This document shows, one piece after another, positions 1-9,735 of a stretch of 64,000 nucleotides of DNA; position 1 is the first letter of the stretch, and each line of letters begins with the position of its first letter. Position numbers and translations under genes: made by a program. The stretch lies in NCBI RefSeq assembly GCF_001653565.1, contig NZ_LYPB01000070.1, positions 27,893 to 91,892 on the forward strand, in the 5' to 3' direction. The DNA comes from Paenibacillus oryzisoli. GTDB lineage: Bacteria > Bacillota > Bacilli > Paenibacillales > NBRC-103111. The notes beneath the pieces were generated by a model. It was not told where the DNA came from and ran no database searches. It worked only from the letters and a program-made list of their open reading frames with translations.

Positions 1-1
1 T

Positions 2-1669
2 CTGATTGTTGGATGGATCTCCTTTTCGCGAACCTCCGCTACAATTAAGGATGAGGTTGGGAAGACAATGCTTCAGCTTGTGAAGCAGAATCATGCTACG
101 GTAGAGAATTCCTTGTCTTCAGTCAGAGATAAAACAGTTTCATTTCTGGATAATCATTTTTTCAGCAATCCCAAGCAATTTGCGTTCTGGACGCATATTG
201 AGACGATAAATGCTTTAAGCGAAGCAGATACAATTCTGGATCGTTGGTCATCGGATGGGACTGAATATGCGATCTATATGGGGAATCAAGGGAATCAGCC
301 ATTCCTAATTAATGCACTTTATAAAAAGCAGGGGCTTATTTATCTAGATAGCGGCACTGCTTATCCGGAATGGGCTTTACAGACCCAAGAGGAAAAAGGG
401 GCTGGGAGTCTTCGACTAGTCAAGTTGAGTTCAGGACAGACAACAGTTACGTTTGCACGAAGTATTTTGAATCCAGAAAAATATGACGAGCTGATTGGCT
501 TTCTAGCTGTTTCCAAAGTGGAGGTATTGTTGACCAAAAATCTCGTCTCTGTCCAACTGCCCGATAATGCTGGAGTTTACTTATTCGATGACCGGGATGA
601 AATGTTGTTGAAGGCAGGTTTCGCAGACATGGAACTGTCGGAATTGCCAGAGGATCTTCGCAATAAATCGAATGGCTATTATTATTCGGAATCCAACTAT
701 CTCTACGCCTTTTCCTATGATTTTAACTTCAATACGCGATTAATCTATAAGATTCCGTTGGACTCCATTATGGGGAAACAGACAAGCTTTCAACAGTTAA
801 TCATGGTGATGCTGGCCATCTATTTAGTTCTAGTGTTGCTGTTCGTCTTGTACTTGCTGCGAAATATTATTAAACCGTTGGCTCGATTGGTTACCTTCAC
901 GCGTGTGTATGAACTGGGCAGACCGTTTGACTTTGGAGACCCGTCATCACGTTCACGATCGGATGAGTTCGGCGTTTTGTACACCGCATTTATTCGAATG
1001 ACGGGTAGGTTGAATGAATCCATTGAAGAGAATTATGGGATGAAAATCAAACAGAAGGAACAGGAGTTAAACACACTCCATTCCCAAATTACACCGCATC
1101 TTTTGTATAACACGTTGGATTCCATCTATTGGTATGCGCTAGATAGCGGCAATCACGATGTAGGCGGTATGGTTAAAGATTTATCAAAGCTGCTGCGCAT
1201 CGGGCTAAGTAAAGGAAAGAGCATGATTCCGATCAGTGAAGAGTTGGAACATGTTCGTGCCTATATTCGCCTTCAAATGAAGCGTTATCCAGGTAACTTT
1301 GAAGTGTTCTGGGATGTTGATGAAGATCTGGAAGTTTACAAAATGCCCAAAGTCACCATCCAACCGCTTGTAGAAAACGCAATTTTCCATGGGATTCAGA
1401 GTATGGATGGGGAAGGCCATCTGTGGGTTCGTTTGAAACGCGTCGAAGATGAGATTCATATCCTGGTTGAGGACAATGGATTCATTCCGGTGAATCTCGA
1501 TAAGCTACTCATGATTGTCAGCGGGGAAATCGATGACAAGGGCTATGGCATTCGCAATGTTCACCAACGCATACAGCTGCATTATGGCGACTCATATGGG
1601 TTAAGCTACCGTCTACGGGAGGGCGGCGGGCTTATCGCTACCATTGTGATTCCGATTCATCCCAATTGA
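2..1669 (+). CDS. YesM-type sensor histidine kinase, 5' end outside window
   Basis: Membrane sensor kinase of a two-component system of the kind that controls sugar uptake genes. The frame is open back to base 2 and reads through hydrophobic codons, so the first transmembrane segment and true start lie upstream; the ATG at 68 is internal. An extracellular sensing region is followed by a transmembrane helix near residues 243-265 (counted from that ATG), a HAMP-like linker, a His-kinase dimerisation motif (TPHLLYNTLD, His is the phospho-acceptor) and a HATPase domain with the N-box QPLVENAIFHG. This is the usual YesM/LytS-like layout. Genes for a sugar ABC importer follow, so it probably regulates them through an AraC-type response regulator outside the window. 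A terminator follows at 1685. Family is clear; ligand is unknown. Confidence 0.9.
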   Translation: MIVGWISFSRTSATIKDEVGKTMLQLVKQNHATVENSLSSVRDKTVSFLDNHFFSNPKQFAFWTHIETINALSEADTILDRWSSDGTEYAIYMGNQGNQPFLINALYKKQGLIYLDSGTAYPEWALQTQEEKGAGSLRLVKLSSGQTTVTFARSILNPEKYDELIGFLAVSKVEVLLTKNLVSVQLPDNAGVYLFDDRDEMLLKAGFADMELSELPEDLRNKSNGYYYSESNYLYAFSYDFNFNTRLIYKIPLDSIMGKQTSFQQLIMVMLAIYLVLVLLFVLYLLRNIIKPLARLVTFTRVYELGRPFDFGDPSSRSRSDEFGVLYTAFIRMTGRLNESIEENYGMKIKQKEQELNTLHSQITPHLLYNTLDSIYWYALDSGNHDVGGMVKDLSKLLRIGLSKGKSMIPISEELEHVRAYIRLQMKRYPGNFEVFWDVDEDLEVYKMPKVTIQPLVENAIFHGIQSMDGEGHLWVRLKRVEDEIHILVEDNGFIPVNLDKLLMIVSGEIDDKGYGIRNVHQRIQLHYGDSYGLSYRLREGGGLIATIVIPIHPN

Positions 1670-1684
1670 GTAAAGTGAGATTCT

Positions 1685-1709
1685 GATCCGGCCTAAGGCC
1701 GGATCTTTT
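1685..1709 (+). terminator. Rho-independent terminator after sensor kinase
   Basis: A perfect 9-bp stem (GATCCGGCC / GGCCGGATC) with a 3-base loop is followed by TTTT, 16 bases after the kinase stop codon. Confidence 0.8.
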
Positions 1710-1892
1710 GCGTGAATCGAACGTTCTAGTAGGTGGAGTGCTGTCGCGGAGCGATTGTACTTTATAAGCTACAGTGGTGATTTTTCTATGAACATACTTG
1801 CTGAGTATTCATCACGTTCTTATGTGGATACATCATCGAAAAGGGGGATTTCGTGTACTATACTTAATTCAACAGAGAAAGGAGTGGACGCA

Positions 1893-2867
1893 GTGAGAGA
1901 GACAACCGCACCTCCACGACAAGCAGAGCAGAAACGATATCAAACAAAGGGTGTTAAGTTTTTGCGGAACTTTTGGCAATTCAAAACGCTGACATTGATG
2001 TTATTGCCTGCAGCCCTCGTGCTATTGCTGAATAATTATTTACCGATGTTCGGGCTGTTTATTGCCTTTAAGAAAATCAATTATATTGATGGCATTTGGG
2101 GGAGTCCATGGATTGGCTTCGATAACTTCGAATTTCTATTCAATAATGGATCACTGTGGCGAATTGTACGAAATACAGTAGGCTACAGTTTAACGTTTAT
2201 GATTGTGAACACGATCATATCCGTGGCTATTGCATTGGCACTCAATGAGCTCCGGGGCCGAATATCTGTAAAAAGTTATCAAAGTTTCCTGATAATGCCT
2301 CATTTTTTATCCTTGATCGTGATTAGTTATCTCGTCTACGCGTTCTTGCACCCGACACAAGGTTTCATGAATGCCACGGTTCTGAAAATGTTTGGTAAAG
2401 AACCGGTGTCTTGGTACATGGTGAAGGAATATTGGCCATTCATACTCACTTTTGTCAGTGCTTGGAAAGGTGTCGGTATAGGTGCCGTGATCTATATCGC
2501 AGCTATCGCCGGTATTGATCCCGAGTATTACGAAGCAGCAGTCATTGACGGTGCCTCGAAGTGGAAGCAGATGATGCATATCACCATACCTTCTATTATG
2601 CCCATTATCATTATCATTACCATTCTGAATATGGGACATGTGTTCAATTCAGACTTTGGACTATTTTTCCAAGTGCCGTTGGATTCTGGTGCCTTATATC
2701 CAGTAACCGATACCGTAGATACGTATGTATACCGCGTTTTGACGCAAATGAATGATATCGGCATGTCCTCGGCAGCAGCGATGGTACAGTCGGTTCTAGG
2801 TTTCATTATGGTGTTTTTGACGAATGGAGCGGTCCGTCGAATAAATTCAGATCAAGCTTTATTCTAA
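1893..2867 (+). CDS. Sugar ABC transporter permease (LplB-like)
   Basis: Inner-membrane permease of a carbohydrate ABC importer of the LplB/YtcP class, 324 residues. The reading frame opens earlier at 1755, but GTG 1893 has a well-placed GAAAGGAG ribosome site 8 bases upstream, and the protein from there starts just before the first membrane helix (LMLLPAALVLLLNNYLPMFG), as family members do. About six transmembrane helices are visible. The EAA loop that contacts the ATPase is present (EAAVIDGASKWKQMMHITIP). It is followed within 25 bases by the partner permease and then the binding protein. No ATPase is encoded nearby; family members commonly share an MsmX-type ATPase. Function is secure, substrate is not; context suggests oligosaccharides. 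Confidence 0.92.
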   Translation: MRETTAPPRQAEQKRYQTKGVKFLRNFWQFKTLTLMLLPAALVLLLNNYLPMFGLFIAFKKINYIDGIWGSPWIGFDNFEFLFNNGSLWRIVRNTVGYSLTFMIVNTIISVAIALALNELRGRISVKSYQSFLIMPHFLSLIVISYLVYAFLHPTQGFMNATVLKMFGKEPVSWYMVKEYWPFILTFVSAWKGVGIGAVIYIAAIAGIDPEYYEAAVIDGASKWKQMMHITIPSIMPIIIIITILNMGHVFNSDFGLFFQVPLDSGALYPVTDTVDTYVYRVLTQMNDIGMSSAAAMVQSVLGFIMVFLTNGAVRRINSDQALF

Positions 2868-2891
2868 TTGATTGGATAGGAAGTGAACCTG

Positions 2892-3803
2892 ATGGTCTCC
2901 AAATCGTATCGAAGGGAAAATCGAATTTCCCCACTGGCTGAAACGATACTTAATGTCATTTTTATCTTATTATCGCTAGCCTGCATACTACCTGTCATTC
3001 TAGTCATCATTGTATCCGTCACTCATAATGATTCTTTGATCAATGAAGGATACAGCTTTTTCCCTTCGAAATGGTCTTTGATCGCTTATGAGACCGTGTT
3101 CAAAGATTTTGCAACGATGGCCAATGCTTACAAAGTATCTATTGGGGTTACCGTTGTGGGTACCTTATTAAGTGTCTTATTTATGGCGTTATACGCGTAT
3201 CCCTTATCCCGTAAAGATTATCCTTATCGTAACATCTTCACTTTCTTTCTTTTCTTCACGATGTTATTTAACGGCGGAATCGTGAGTCGTTACATGATTT
3301 ACACCCAGACTCTTCACCTGAAAGACTCTTATATGGCATTGATCCTACCGCTCTTAATTGTTCCGTTCAACGTGATTATTATGCGAACATTCTTCCAGTC
3401 TACAATCCATCCCGCTTTGATCGAATCTGCGCGAATTGATGGAGCAGGTGAGCTGCGTATCTTCTTACGCATTGTGCTTCCCTTATCGCTTCCAGTATTG
3501 GCGACGATGGCCTTATTCTCAACGATTAATTATTGGAATGATTGGTTCAATGCGTTGCTCTTTATCAATAAGGAGCATATGTATCCGATACAGTTCCTCA
3601 TGTTGCGCGTACTGAAAGATGTTCAGTATATCCGCGATAATTTGACGGTAGCTTCTCAGAATCCAGAGCTGCTTAAGAATTTGCCTAACGAGTCCCTGCA
3701 AATGGCCTTAGCTTTTATTGCTATGGGACCCATACTGATAGTCTACCCGTTCTTCCAAAAATATTTCGTCAAAGGCTTAACTGTCGGTGCCGTCAAAGGC
3801 TGA
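2892..3803 (+). CDS. Sugar ABC transporter permease (YtcP-like)
   Basis: Second membrane subunit of the same importer, about 303 residues, with six predicted helices and a conserved cytoplasmic coupling loop (ESARIDGAGELRIFLRIVLP). A GTG at 2883 is also in frame, but ATG 2892 is spaced better from the GGATAGGAAG ribosome site. The gene lies 24 bases after the first permease and 78 bases before the binding-protein gene, so all three are probably one transcript. LplB/YtcP pairs of this type import oligosaccharides from cell-wall or plant polysaccharide breakdown; here the neighbours suggest products of extracellular lyases and glucanases. Confidence 0.92.
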   Translation: MVSKSYRRENRISPLAETILNVIFILLSLACILPVILVIIVSVTHNDSLINEGYSFFPSKWSLIAYETVFKDFATMANAYKVSIGVTVVGTLLSVLFMALYAYPLSRKDYPYRNIFTFFLFFTMLFNGGIVSRYMIYTQTLHLKDSYMALILPLLIVPFNVIIMRTFFQSTIHPALIESARIDGAGELRIFLRIVLPLSLPVLATMALFSTINYWNDWFNALLFINKEHMYPIQFLMLRVLKDVQYIRDNLTVASQNPELLKNLPNESLQMALAFIAMGPILIVYPFFQKYFVKGLTVGAVKG

Positions 3804-3881
3804 TCACAGTAACACCGGCTGCGAATTGCTGCTCGCTTTCGTAAGCCGTTTCTTATAATATTCATTACAGGAGGGTCCACA

Positions 3882-5456
3882 ATGAAACGTAGAAAATCAG
3901 TATTGCTAGCCCCAATGGCGCTAGCGCTTGGATTAACCGCAGTATTACCTGCATGTTCTAGCAGCAACACAGCAAGTACGGCAAGTCCAGCGACGACTGC
4001 AGGAAGCACGGCAACAGCGAGTCCTAATGCAGCAGCATTGGAGCCGTATGATGTATCACTCGTCTATCAAGCGAAGCCGCAGAAGGATGACGCGCTTATT
4101 CAAGAGAAGCTGAATGAATATTTGAAAGCGAAAATTAACACAACAGTTACCTTGCAGCCGATCGCATCGAGTGATTACAAGAAAAAGACAGAGCTTATGA
4201 TGAATACCGGTGAGAAAATGGATCTCGTATTCACAGCATCTTGGTTGGATTTCGCTGGTAATGTGACGAAGGGGGCATTCTTAGAACTGGATTCGCTTGT
4301 GGATAAATTCGCACCGGAAGCCAAAAAATTGCTTCACCCTTTCTACCTAGAAGCGCCACGTTACAAAGGTAAATTGTATGCGATTCCAACGAATAAGGAG
4401 ATTACGCAAGGTAAGGCTTTCACCTTCCGTAAGGATATCGTCGATAAGTATCAAATTCCAATCGATAAGATCAATAAAGTAGAAGATTTAGAGCCTTACT
4501 TTGAGAAAATTAAGAAAGATGACCCCGATATGCTCAATTATTATGTGAGTGGCCCGACTGGCGGCGGTGCGAGCTTTATGATGTATGAATCCAAATCAAA
4601 TTATCGACCAATTGGACCTGTGCCTGCCAAGACGCCTATGTGGCTTTTGGATTACAAATCAACAACAGAAATGAAAGTCAAATCGATTCTTGACCAAGAT
4701 ATTGTTGATTTGAATAAGTCCGATGCTGAAGTGTTCCGCAGGTATTTTGAGAAAGGTTATATTAATGCGGATGCAGCAACTGTGACGACGCTTGTTGGTG
4801 ATATTCGCAAGCAAGGTAAGATGTGGCAGCAAACCTCTGTGTGGAAGCCAGGCGCTGATATCGAATTAAAGATTTATGATGCAAATAATTATGATTGGGT
4901 ATCTCATGTTGTTGAAGAGCCGATTGTAACGACAGATTTGGCTACAGGTTCGATGCTTGCGATATCTAGAACGTCCAAAAATCCTGAAAGAGCGATGATG
5001 GTCCTCAATTATTTGCATACAGACCCTTATGTTATCAATCTGCTTGTGAGTGGTATTGAAGGTAAGCACTACAAAAAAGTAGGTCCTAATCGTATTGAAC
5101 TAATCAAAGATTCAGGCTATGACAGTCAAGTGTTCTGGGTGCTAGGCAATCAATTCTTGAACTACTTAAAGCAAGGTCAACCAGATGATTTGTACGAAAG
5201 CTGGAAAAAGTTCAATAATGATGCAAAGCGTTTCCCACTGATCGGCTTCGTCTTTGATGATACGAATGTAAAGAATGAAATTGCTCAGCTGACGACAATT
5301 GCGAACGAGTATAAACTTGTTAGTACAGGAACTGTACCTAATCCTTCGAAGTTGATCGACGAGCGCAATGGGAAGCTGAAAGCAGCAGGGATTGATAAAG
5401 TCACTAAGGAGCTGCAAACACAAATCGATGCATGGTGGAAAGAGAACAAAAAATAG
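3882..5456 (+). CDS. Extracellular solute-binding lipoprotein of sugar ABC importer
   Basis: Substrate-binding protein of 524 residues for the permease pair just upstream. It has a classic lipoprotein signal: basic N-terminus (MKRRK), a hydrophobic stretch, and lipobox LPAC with Cys25 as the lipidated residue. A Ser/Thr/Ala-rich linker precedes the binding domain, as is typical of Gram-positive LplA-type proteins of this length. The ribosome site GGAGG is 7 bases from ATG 3882. A scrambled fragment of a closely related gene survives at about 22861-22924, beyond the biosynthetic cluster, so this operon or a paralogue was once duplicated. The exact sugar cannot be read from sequence. Confidence 0.9.
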   Translation: MKRRKSVLLAPMALALGLTAVLPACSSSNTASTASPATTAGSTATASPNAAALEPYDVSLVYQAKPQKDDALIQEKLNEYLKAKINTTVTLQPIASSDYKKKTELMMNTGEKMDLVFTASWLDFAGNVTKGAFLELDSLVDKFAPEAKKLLHPFYLEAPRYKGKLYAIPTNKEITQGKAFTFRKDIVDKYQIPIDKINKVEDLEPYFEKIKKDDPDMLNYYVSGPTGGGASFMMYESKSNYRPIGPVPAKTPMWLLDYKSTTEMKVKSILDQDIVDLNKSDAEVFRRYFEKGYINADAATVTTLVGDIRKQGKMWQQTSVWKPGADIELKIYDANNYDWVSHVVEEPIVTTDLATGSMLAISRTSKNPERAMMVLNYLHTDPYVINLLVSGIEGKHYKKVGPNRIELIKDSGYDSQVFWVLGNQFLNYLKQGQPDDLYESWKKFNNDAKRFPLIGFVFDDTNVKNEIAQLTTIANEYKLVSTGTVPNPSKLIDERNGKLKAAGIDKVTKELQTQIDAWWKENKK

Positions 5457-5478
5457 GAAGAGCTTGAGGTGATTACCG

Positions 5479-6831
5479 TTGAAACCCCAGAACCTCATAT
5501 ACACCTTCGTCAGCTATGCTTCCCACTATGACACTCCTTGGGGACATGGAACCGCAGTCGAAGGTGTGGAGCGAACAGCAAGATTAGCCCATGCATATGG
5601 CATACCCGTGACATGGATCGTCAACCGAGGCTCGATTCCCGTGTTGGGTGAGCAAATTCGGCAGTGGCATGAGGCATATGGCGATGATATCATTCTGCAA
5701 TGTCCTTTCTTCATGGAAGATATGGCGATGTCGAAGGATGCATTGAAAGCACGTCTTGAAACCGATTGGAAACATGTACAGGAGGCTTTCCCTTGGGCGA
5801 CAACCAAGATTGCAGCACGGGGCAAGATTTACAATGAAGTGATTGAAGTGCTCGAGGAACTGGATTTCCAAGGCATGTGGGGTTATTGTTGGGAGCAAGT
5901 ATGGTGGGACGGTATTACACATAAAGGGATCCCTTGGGGATCCTGGTATGTGGATAGCCATCGCTACAAGATTCCACATGCAGGCAAAGGCAAAGTCGTC
6001 GCCTGCGAATGGACAGCACGGGATTTGCACTTGTCCTACCATACGGGAAGTCCTGTCATATACTCGACGGACCCTAATGATGTGCTGCGCGCAGGGTTGT
6101 GTACCGGTGAAGAGATCACATATTGGCAAATGCTCTTTGACGAATATTTGGCAAATACGGATCACAATGAGCAGGTGTTCTTTCTGCAACAGCAAGAAGC
6201 ACATGAAATGGAGTTCAGTGATCGGTTTCAGGTGTTTCCGGCTTCACATGTTGAGGCATGTGAAGGAATGTTGGATCGGTTCTTTGCCTATGTTGCACAG
6301 TGTGGCGTAACGCTCACTACCTTGCCCAAAGCGTTGGCAACTTATCATGAACGTAACCAAATCACTCCCCCGTCTTATATGTTGACAAAGGATAAACCAA
6401 TTCGTCCCGAAGTGAACGACTACACGATGACGCTTGGTGGTGTTGCGGCTGGCCCTTGGCCGGATACGTTCTTCTACTATGACAGTCAATGTCAGATGGC
6501 ATTCGTTAAAGGGGAATGTAAACCGAGGCTCCTCCGCAATTATGTCGGTCAGTGGAACATGCAAGACGAATTCGAGGAGAAGGTTCCACCGTTATTCATA
6601 ACGACGTACGAGAAATCGAGTGAACGCATCGAGCTCGTCTACGAGATCGGGAACTGGAAGCCGATGCCGTTCGGGTTAACGTATTGGGACGATGAGCTAG
6701 GTGACTATGAAATCGAAAGTTGCTCAGACCATGTGGAATTGAAAGTGATTAAAGATGAATTAGTTTTTCTACGCTTCAATTTGACTGGAGAGAAAAGAAT
6801 GATACGGTTATTACTCCGGAAAAAGATGTAG
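5479..6831 (+). CDS. Polysaccharide deacetylase-fold protein
   Basis: A 450-residue cytoplasmic protein (no signal peptide) starting at TTG 5479 behind a GAGGTGA ribosome site, 22 bases after the binding-protein gene and so probably in its operon. The first two thirds resemble a glycoside hydrolase/deacetylase-type beta/alpha barrel: an early TFVSYASHYDTPWGHG segment, an ARGKIYNEVIEVLEELDFQGMWGY segment (short form: ARGKIYNE...GMWGY) and later QQQEAHEME. The C-terminal region (about residues 310-450) looks like a beta-rich accessory domain. The chemical reaction is not established; removal of acyl groups from imported oligosaccharides is one possibility, since xanthan-like polymers are acetylated. 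A degenerate partial copy lies at 22930-23190. Family-level call only. Confidence 0.6.
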   Translation: MKPQNLIYTFVSYASHYDTPWGHGTAVEGVERTARLAHAYGIPVTWIVNRGSIPVLGEQIRQWHEAYGDDIILQCPFFMEDMAMSKDALKARLETDWKHVQEAFPWATTKIAARGKIYNEVIEVLEELDFQGMWGYCWEQVWWDGITHKGIPWGSWYVDSHRYKIPHAGKGKVVACEWTARDLHLSYHTGSPVIYSTDPNDVLRAGLCTGEEITYWQMLFDEYLANTDHNEQVFFLQQQEAHEMEFSDRFQVFPASHVEACEGMLDRFFAYVAQCGVTLTTLPKALATYHERNQITPPSYMLTKDKPIRPEVNDYTMTLGGVAAGPWPDTFFYYDSQCQMAFVKGECKPRLLRNYVGQWNMQDEFEEKVPPLFITTYEKSSERIELVYEIGNWKPMPFGLTYWDDELGDYEIESCSDHVELKVIKDELVFLRFNLTGEKRMIRLLLRKKM

Positions 6832-6838
6832 ATTATAG

Positions 6839-6888
6839 AAGAAAGAAAAGAGGAACCTCGCTTTTGCGAGGTTCCTCTTTTCTTTCTT
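6839..6888 (+). terminator. Strong terminator after importer operon
   Basis: A perfect 23-bp stem with a TTTT loop lies just after the deacetylase-fold gene; the 3' arm is pyrimidine-rich, ending TTTTCTTTCTT. It could act on either strand. Confidence 0.85.
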
Positions 6889-6984
6889 GTCTGAGGTAGC
6901 GAGAAATTAGCAACTTGTTACCTTCCTTGATGCGAATAGATGGATTCTGTTCATTTTTACAGTTTCTATACCGACGTTTTTTTA

Positions 6985-7605
6985 GCATAATAACTATGCA
7001 TATAATGGCGGTTACGGTACAGAGCTGTTATCAGGAATTGCAGATCTGATGGTTACTACGAGCCCTTCATCTATAAAAGTGCTTGTTGGAAATGGTTCGC
7101 GGCAAGGAGATCTCCAGGTATGGATTACAGGACAATCAAGCAGCTGTTTACGTTATATCTTCAATCGTACGCCTGTCTCAAATTGATGCTTCCATTGGTG
7201 TAACCGCATTCAAGAAAACGATCAAATATTAGTTACTATATCTTGAACAATTCTACCATTGCTTCCTGAGGGGAAATGGTGAAATGCCAACAATTTGTAG
7301 GTATGACCGCGTGGTTCAGTTTAGATCCAGTTTCGACTAAAGCATGTTTCCAGCCGAATCGGTAATTATGAGTCTATTAACGCTGAGAACAACTGTGGCT
7401 GGCACACCAGCGATAGAATGACTAATAGTAACCTGAGCCAGATTAACTAATGGCTGCAGGCTACTACGGCGCCTCAAAACACGATACAAACGGCCATCAG
7501 CCGCAGTGACAAAAGCAGGACTGGAACGGACATCCTCGGGCATTATAGCGGTTATGACGGGAACCAACTATATTCATCTGATTGGCAACGTATCGGGTTC
7601 TCCGA
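6985..7605 (+). pseudogene. Decayed PL8 polysaccharide lyase gene fragment
   Basis: No intact reading frame, but pieces in shifting plus-strand frames match the intact PL8 lyase at 27784-31575. Examples: NNYAYNGGYGTELLSGIADL against DIAYAGGYGASLISSLAEI (catalytic Tyr region); EPFIYK and RGKEISRYG against EPLIYK and RGREISRYY (catalytic Arg region); DRVVQF, then NYESINAEN...GWHTSDRMT against the DRVVQL / NYEALNSEP / SSGMT block; and near 7558 TGTNYIHLIGNVSGS against TGTNYIHLGGNVSGS. Order is preserved while long segments are missing, so this is a deleted and frameshifted relic rather than a gene. It sits between the importer operon and the biosynthetic cluster, suggesting the lyase was once part of the importer locus. 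Confidence 0.8.
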
Positions 7606-7673
7606 ACCTTTCCTAAACTGCCATTTTAATATAGGTTATTAACTCCATTTGTTTGGATTCTGCGAATTATCCA

Positions 7674-8870
7674 TTAGTTTTTGATCCCATGCTCCCGTTT
7701 AAACATCCTAATATGCTCCAACGCTTTCTTTTGTCCGCCAGCTGCCCGCAAGCTCTCTCCGATCTTAGAACTTACCTTACGATAGGTTTCTTTATGCAGC
7801 AGTTCTTTCACGGACTCATGCAGCAAGTCTGTGGTCAAGGCATCTTTGTCCAACTGCTTGCCTGCGCCTAGGTCGGCAATGCGACTGGCCACAATAGGTT
7901 GATCGGCAGCGAGGGGGATGACGAGTAAGGGAACCCCGTAGTATAACGATTCATTAACGCTGTTCATTCCTCCATGGGTGATAAATAAATCCGCTTCCTT
8001 GAGAACTTGTAATTGTGAAACAAACGGAAGGACCGTGAAGTTATCCGGGATGTTCAGGAGGTCCTTCATGTCGATTCGTTTACCAACCGATAGAACAACA
8101 TGGATATCCAAGGAAGCGAACGCTTCAAAGCACATCTGATAGAATGAGTGTACATTGTTAAACATGGTGCCCATCGAAATATAGATCAACTTTTGCTGAT
8201 TTTTTCGCTTCAGTGAAAGTGGTGGTTCATGCCGGTCTGTCAGAATAGATCCAACGAATTGGTAATGAGATTCCAGGGTCTCGCTTTGCGGCTGGAAATA
8301 CTCAGATGTAAAAACGAGGTTCAGTTTCCCTTCATTAAAAAATATCTCGTTTATATTAACTTTTTGTCTAATGGGATAAGTGCTCCAAATTCGCTTCGAT
8401 AGCGTGGAGAACTCTTTCATGAGCAGCAGGTTATCTTTTAATTTTGTTCGATTTCCTGAGTTGTCATTAAGTAAACGTTCTGCGAGGACAAATGAAGTGC
8501 AAGTAGCGATGTTTGGAATACCCAACCAATCGGCTGCAACATTGCCGCATCCGTACATAGAGTCATGGATGATGTAATCGAAGGAATATTGCTCGGCCAA
8601 CTGAGTAATACAGGGGAGAATGGTATCGTAGGATGATAATATTTTAATAACTAATGATAAATAATGTTTATTGGTACGAAAAGGATCGTCTTGATGGAGG
8701 AAATTCTCATAGGAGACAAATGTCGCTCCAATCCGCTCAATCATGTCTCGAAACTCCTCACCTGATACGTAAACAACTTGCTCACCTTCCGCTATTAACT
8801 CTTGTACTACACCTAAAGTGGGATAAACGTGACCGCTAGCTGGCCCATTCAAAAACAATACGGTTGACAT
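7674..8870 (-). CDS. MGT-family UDP-glycosyltransferase
   Basis: A 398-residue GT1-type glycosyltransferase of the macrolide/UGT family (like Bacillus YjiC), which moves a sugar from a UDP-sugar to a small molecule in the cytoplasm. The N-terminal acceptor domain starts VLFLNGPASGHVYPTLGVV with the usual catalytic His (His14). The C-terminal donor-binding signature is present: THGGMNSVNESLYYGVPLLV followed by PLAADQP. Length is normal. It is the second gene of a minus-strand pair with an AraC regulator (18-base gap), divergent from the biosynthetic operon, so it is probably co-controlled. It may decorate the cluster product or protect the producer by glycosylating it; sequence alone does not decide. 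Confidence 0.88.
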   Translation of the reverse strand: MSTVLFLNGPASGHVYPTLGVVQELIAEGEQVVYVSGEEFRDMIERIGATFVSYENFLHQDDPFRTNKHYLSLVIKILSSYDTILPCITQLAEQYSFDYIIHDSMYGCGNVAADWLGIPNIATCTSFVLAERLLNDNSGNRTKLKDNLLLMKEFSTLSKRIWSTYPIRQKVNINEIFFNEGKLNLVFTSEYFQPQSETLESHYQFVGSILTDRHEPPLSLKRKNQQKLIYISMGTMFNNVHSFYQMCFEAFASLDIHVVLSVGKRIDMKDLLNIPDNFTVLPFVSQLQVLKEADLFITHGGMNSVNESLYYGVPLLVIPLAADQPIVASRIADLGAGKQLDKDALTTDLLHESVKELLHKETYRKVSSKIGESLRAAGGQKKALEHIRMFKREHGIKN

Positions 8871-8888
8871 TGATAGTCTCCTTCATCG

Positions 8889-9701
8889 CTAAATGGATTG
8901 CATTTTCTTGGAACGTCGAAACTTTAAAGGGGTCATGCCCGAAGCGGCTTTCACCATGCTGGATAACCGACTTGGGTTTGTAAATCCGACTAGCGTGCAG
9001 ATCGTGTTCACGCTCAATTCTGATTGCTCCAATAGTTGTAACGTGCGAAGGACACGCAAATGATTTAAGAATCGAATAGGCGATACTGAAAAGATTTTAC
9101 TGAATTCCTGACAAAAGTAATTGGAATTATAGCCAATTGCATCCGCTACATTTTGTAAAGAAAGCTGAGGATTACTCATATGCTTTTTCATGTATCGGGT
9201 TGCGTAGAGAATTGCTCGAGCGCTTTTTAATCCATCATCAGAGTGATATTTCTTTGGCAAGACCGGTTCTGGTTTCTGTTTCTCAGGAAATCGGTCAAGC
9301 ATTTCGCCGAGCAATGAAGTAATCGCGCAAGAAATGTTAACCTGCCATTGTTTGTTAAACTGGTTAGCCAAGGAGGGGAGCAGGACTAAGATGTTAAGTG
9401 CATTAGAGGAGGCCAGGACTCGTAAAGAATTTGTCTTAGGATTGATGTCGTAAGCAGTTTCCAGAAAGGTGGATTGGAAGTGTAAGCAGTAATGTTGGCA
9501 GGAATGGTCGTCTAGCTGAATGCGAACATGGGGTGCAATGATGGATACATAGGTGAATTCTGGATCGGTAATAACTGTAGGCCAAATTAATTGGAAATTC
9601 GGACTATGTTCTTCCTGAATAGAAGAATGAAGCTCAATAAATTGCGCAGGAAGCATTTTCTCAAATTGCAGCATTAAAATGGATTTCTCATTTAGCAACA
9701 T
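8889..9701 (-). CDS. AraC-family regulator of the biosynthetic cluster
   Basis: A 270-residue transcription factor. The C-terminal 100 residues contain two helix-turn-helix motifs (LSLQNVADAIGYNSNYFCQE and LSVNTICTLVGFTNPSRLSS), the second in the usual AraC position, with the hallmark GMTPLKFRR ending. The N-terminal 170 residues are a poorly conserved effector-binding region. It is transcribed away from the large operon starting at 9846 and leads the glycosyltransferase gene, the normal position for a pathway-specific regulator. The 144-base divergent region has an 8-bp inverted repeat (9743-9780) that could be its operator. The effector is unknown; a catechol or iron signal would be a guess. 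Confidence 0.9.
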   Translation of the reverse strand: MLLNEKSILMLQFEKMLPAQFIELHSSIQEEHSPNFQLIWPTVITDPEFTYVSIIAPHVRIQLDDHSCQHYCLHFQSTFLETAYDINPKTNSLRVLASSNALNILVLLPSLANQFNKQWQVNISCAITSLLGEMLDRFPEKQKPEPVLPKKYHSDDGLKSARAILYATRYMKKHMSNPQLSLQNVADAIGYNSNYFCQEFSKIFSVSPIRFLNHLRVLRTLQLLEQSELSVNTICTLVGFTNPSRLSSMVKAASGMTPLKFRRSKKMQSI

Positions 9702-9735
9702 CTGAAGAACCCTCTATTTTCTGAATAATTGATGA

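Noticed and set aside
1755..1892. N-terminal extension of the first permease
   Set aside because: No ribosome site at 1755 and no similarity to permeases; GTG 1893 has a good one.
5584..6204. A 206-residue minus-strand frame
   Set aside because: Fully antisense to the deacetylase-fold gene, with no family similarity and no ribosome site.
7337..7567. A 76-residue minus-strand frame
   Set aside because: The plus strand here carries PL8 lyase fragments in order, so the minus frame is an antisense shadow of a pseudogene.
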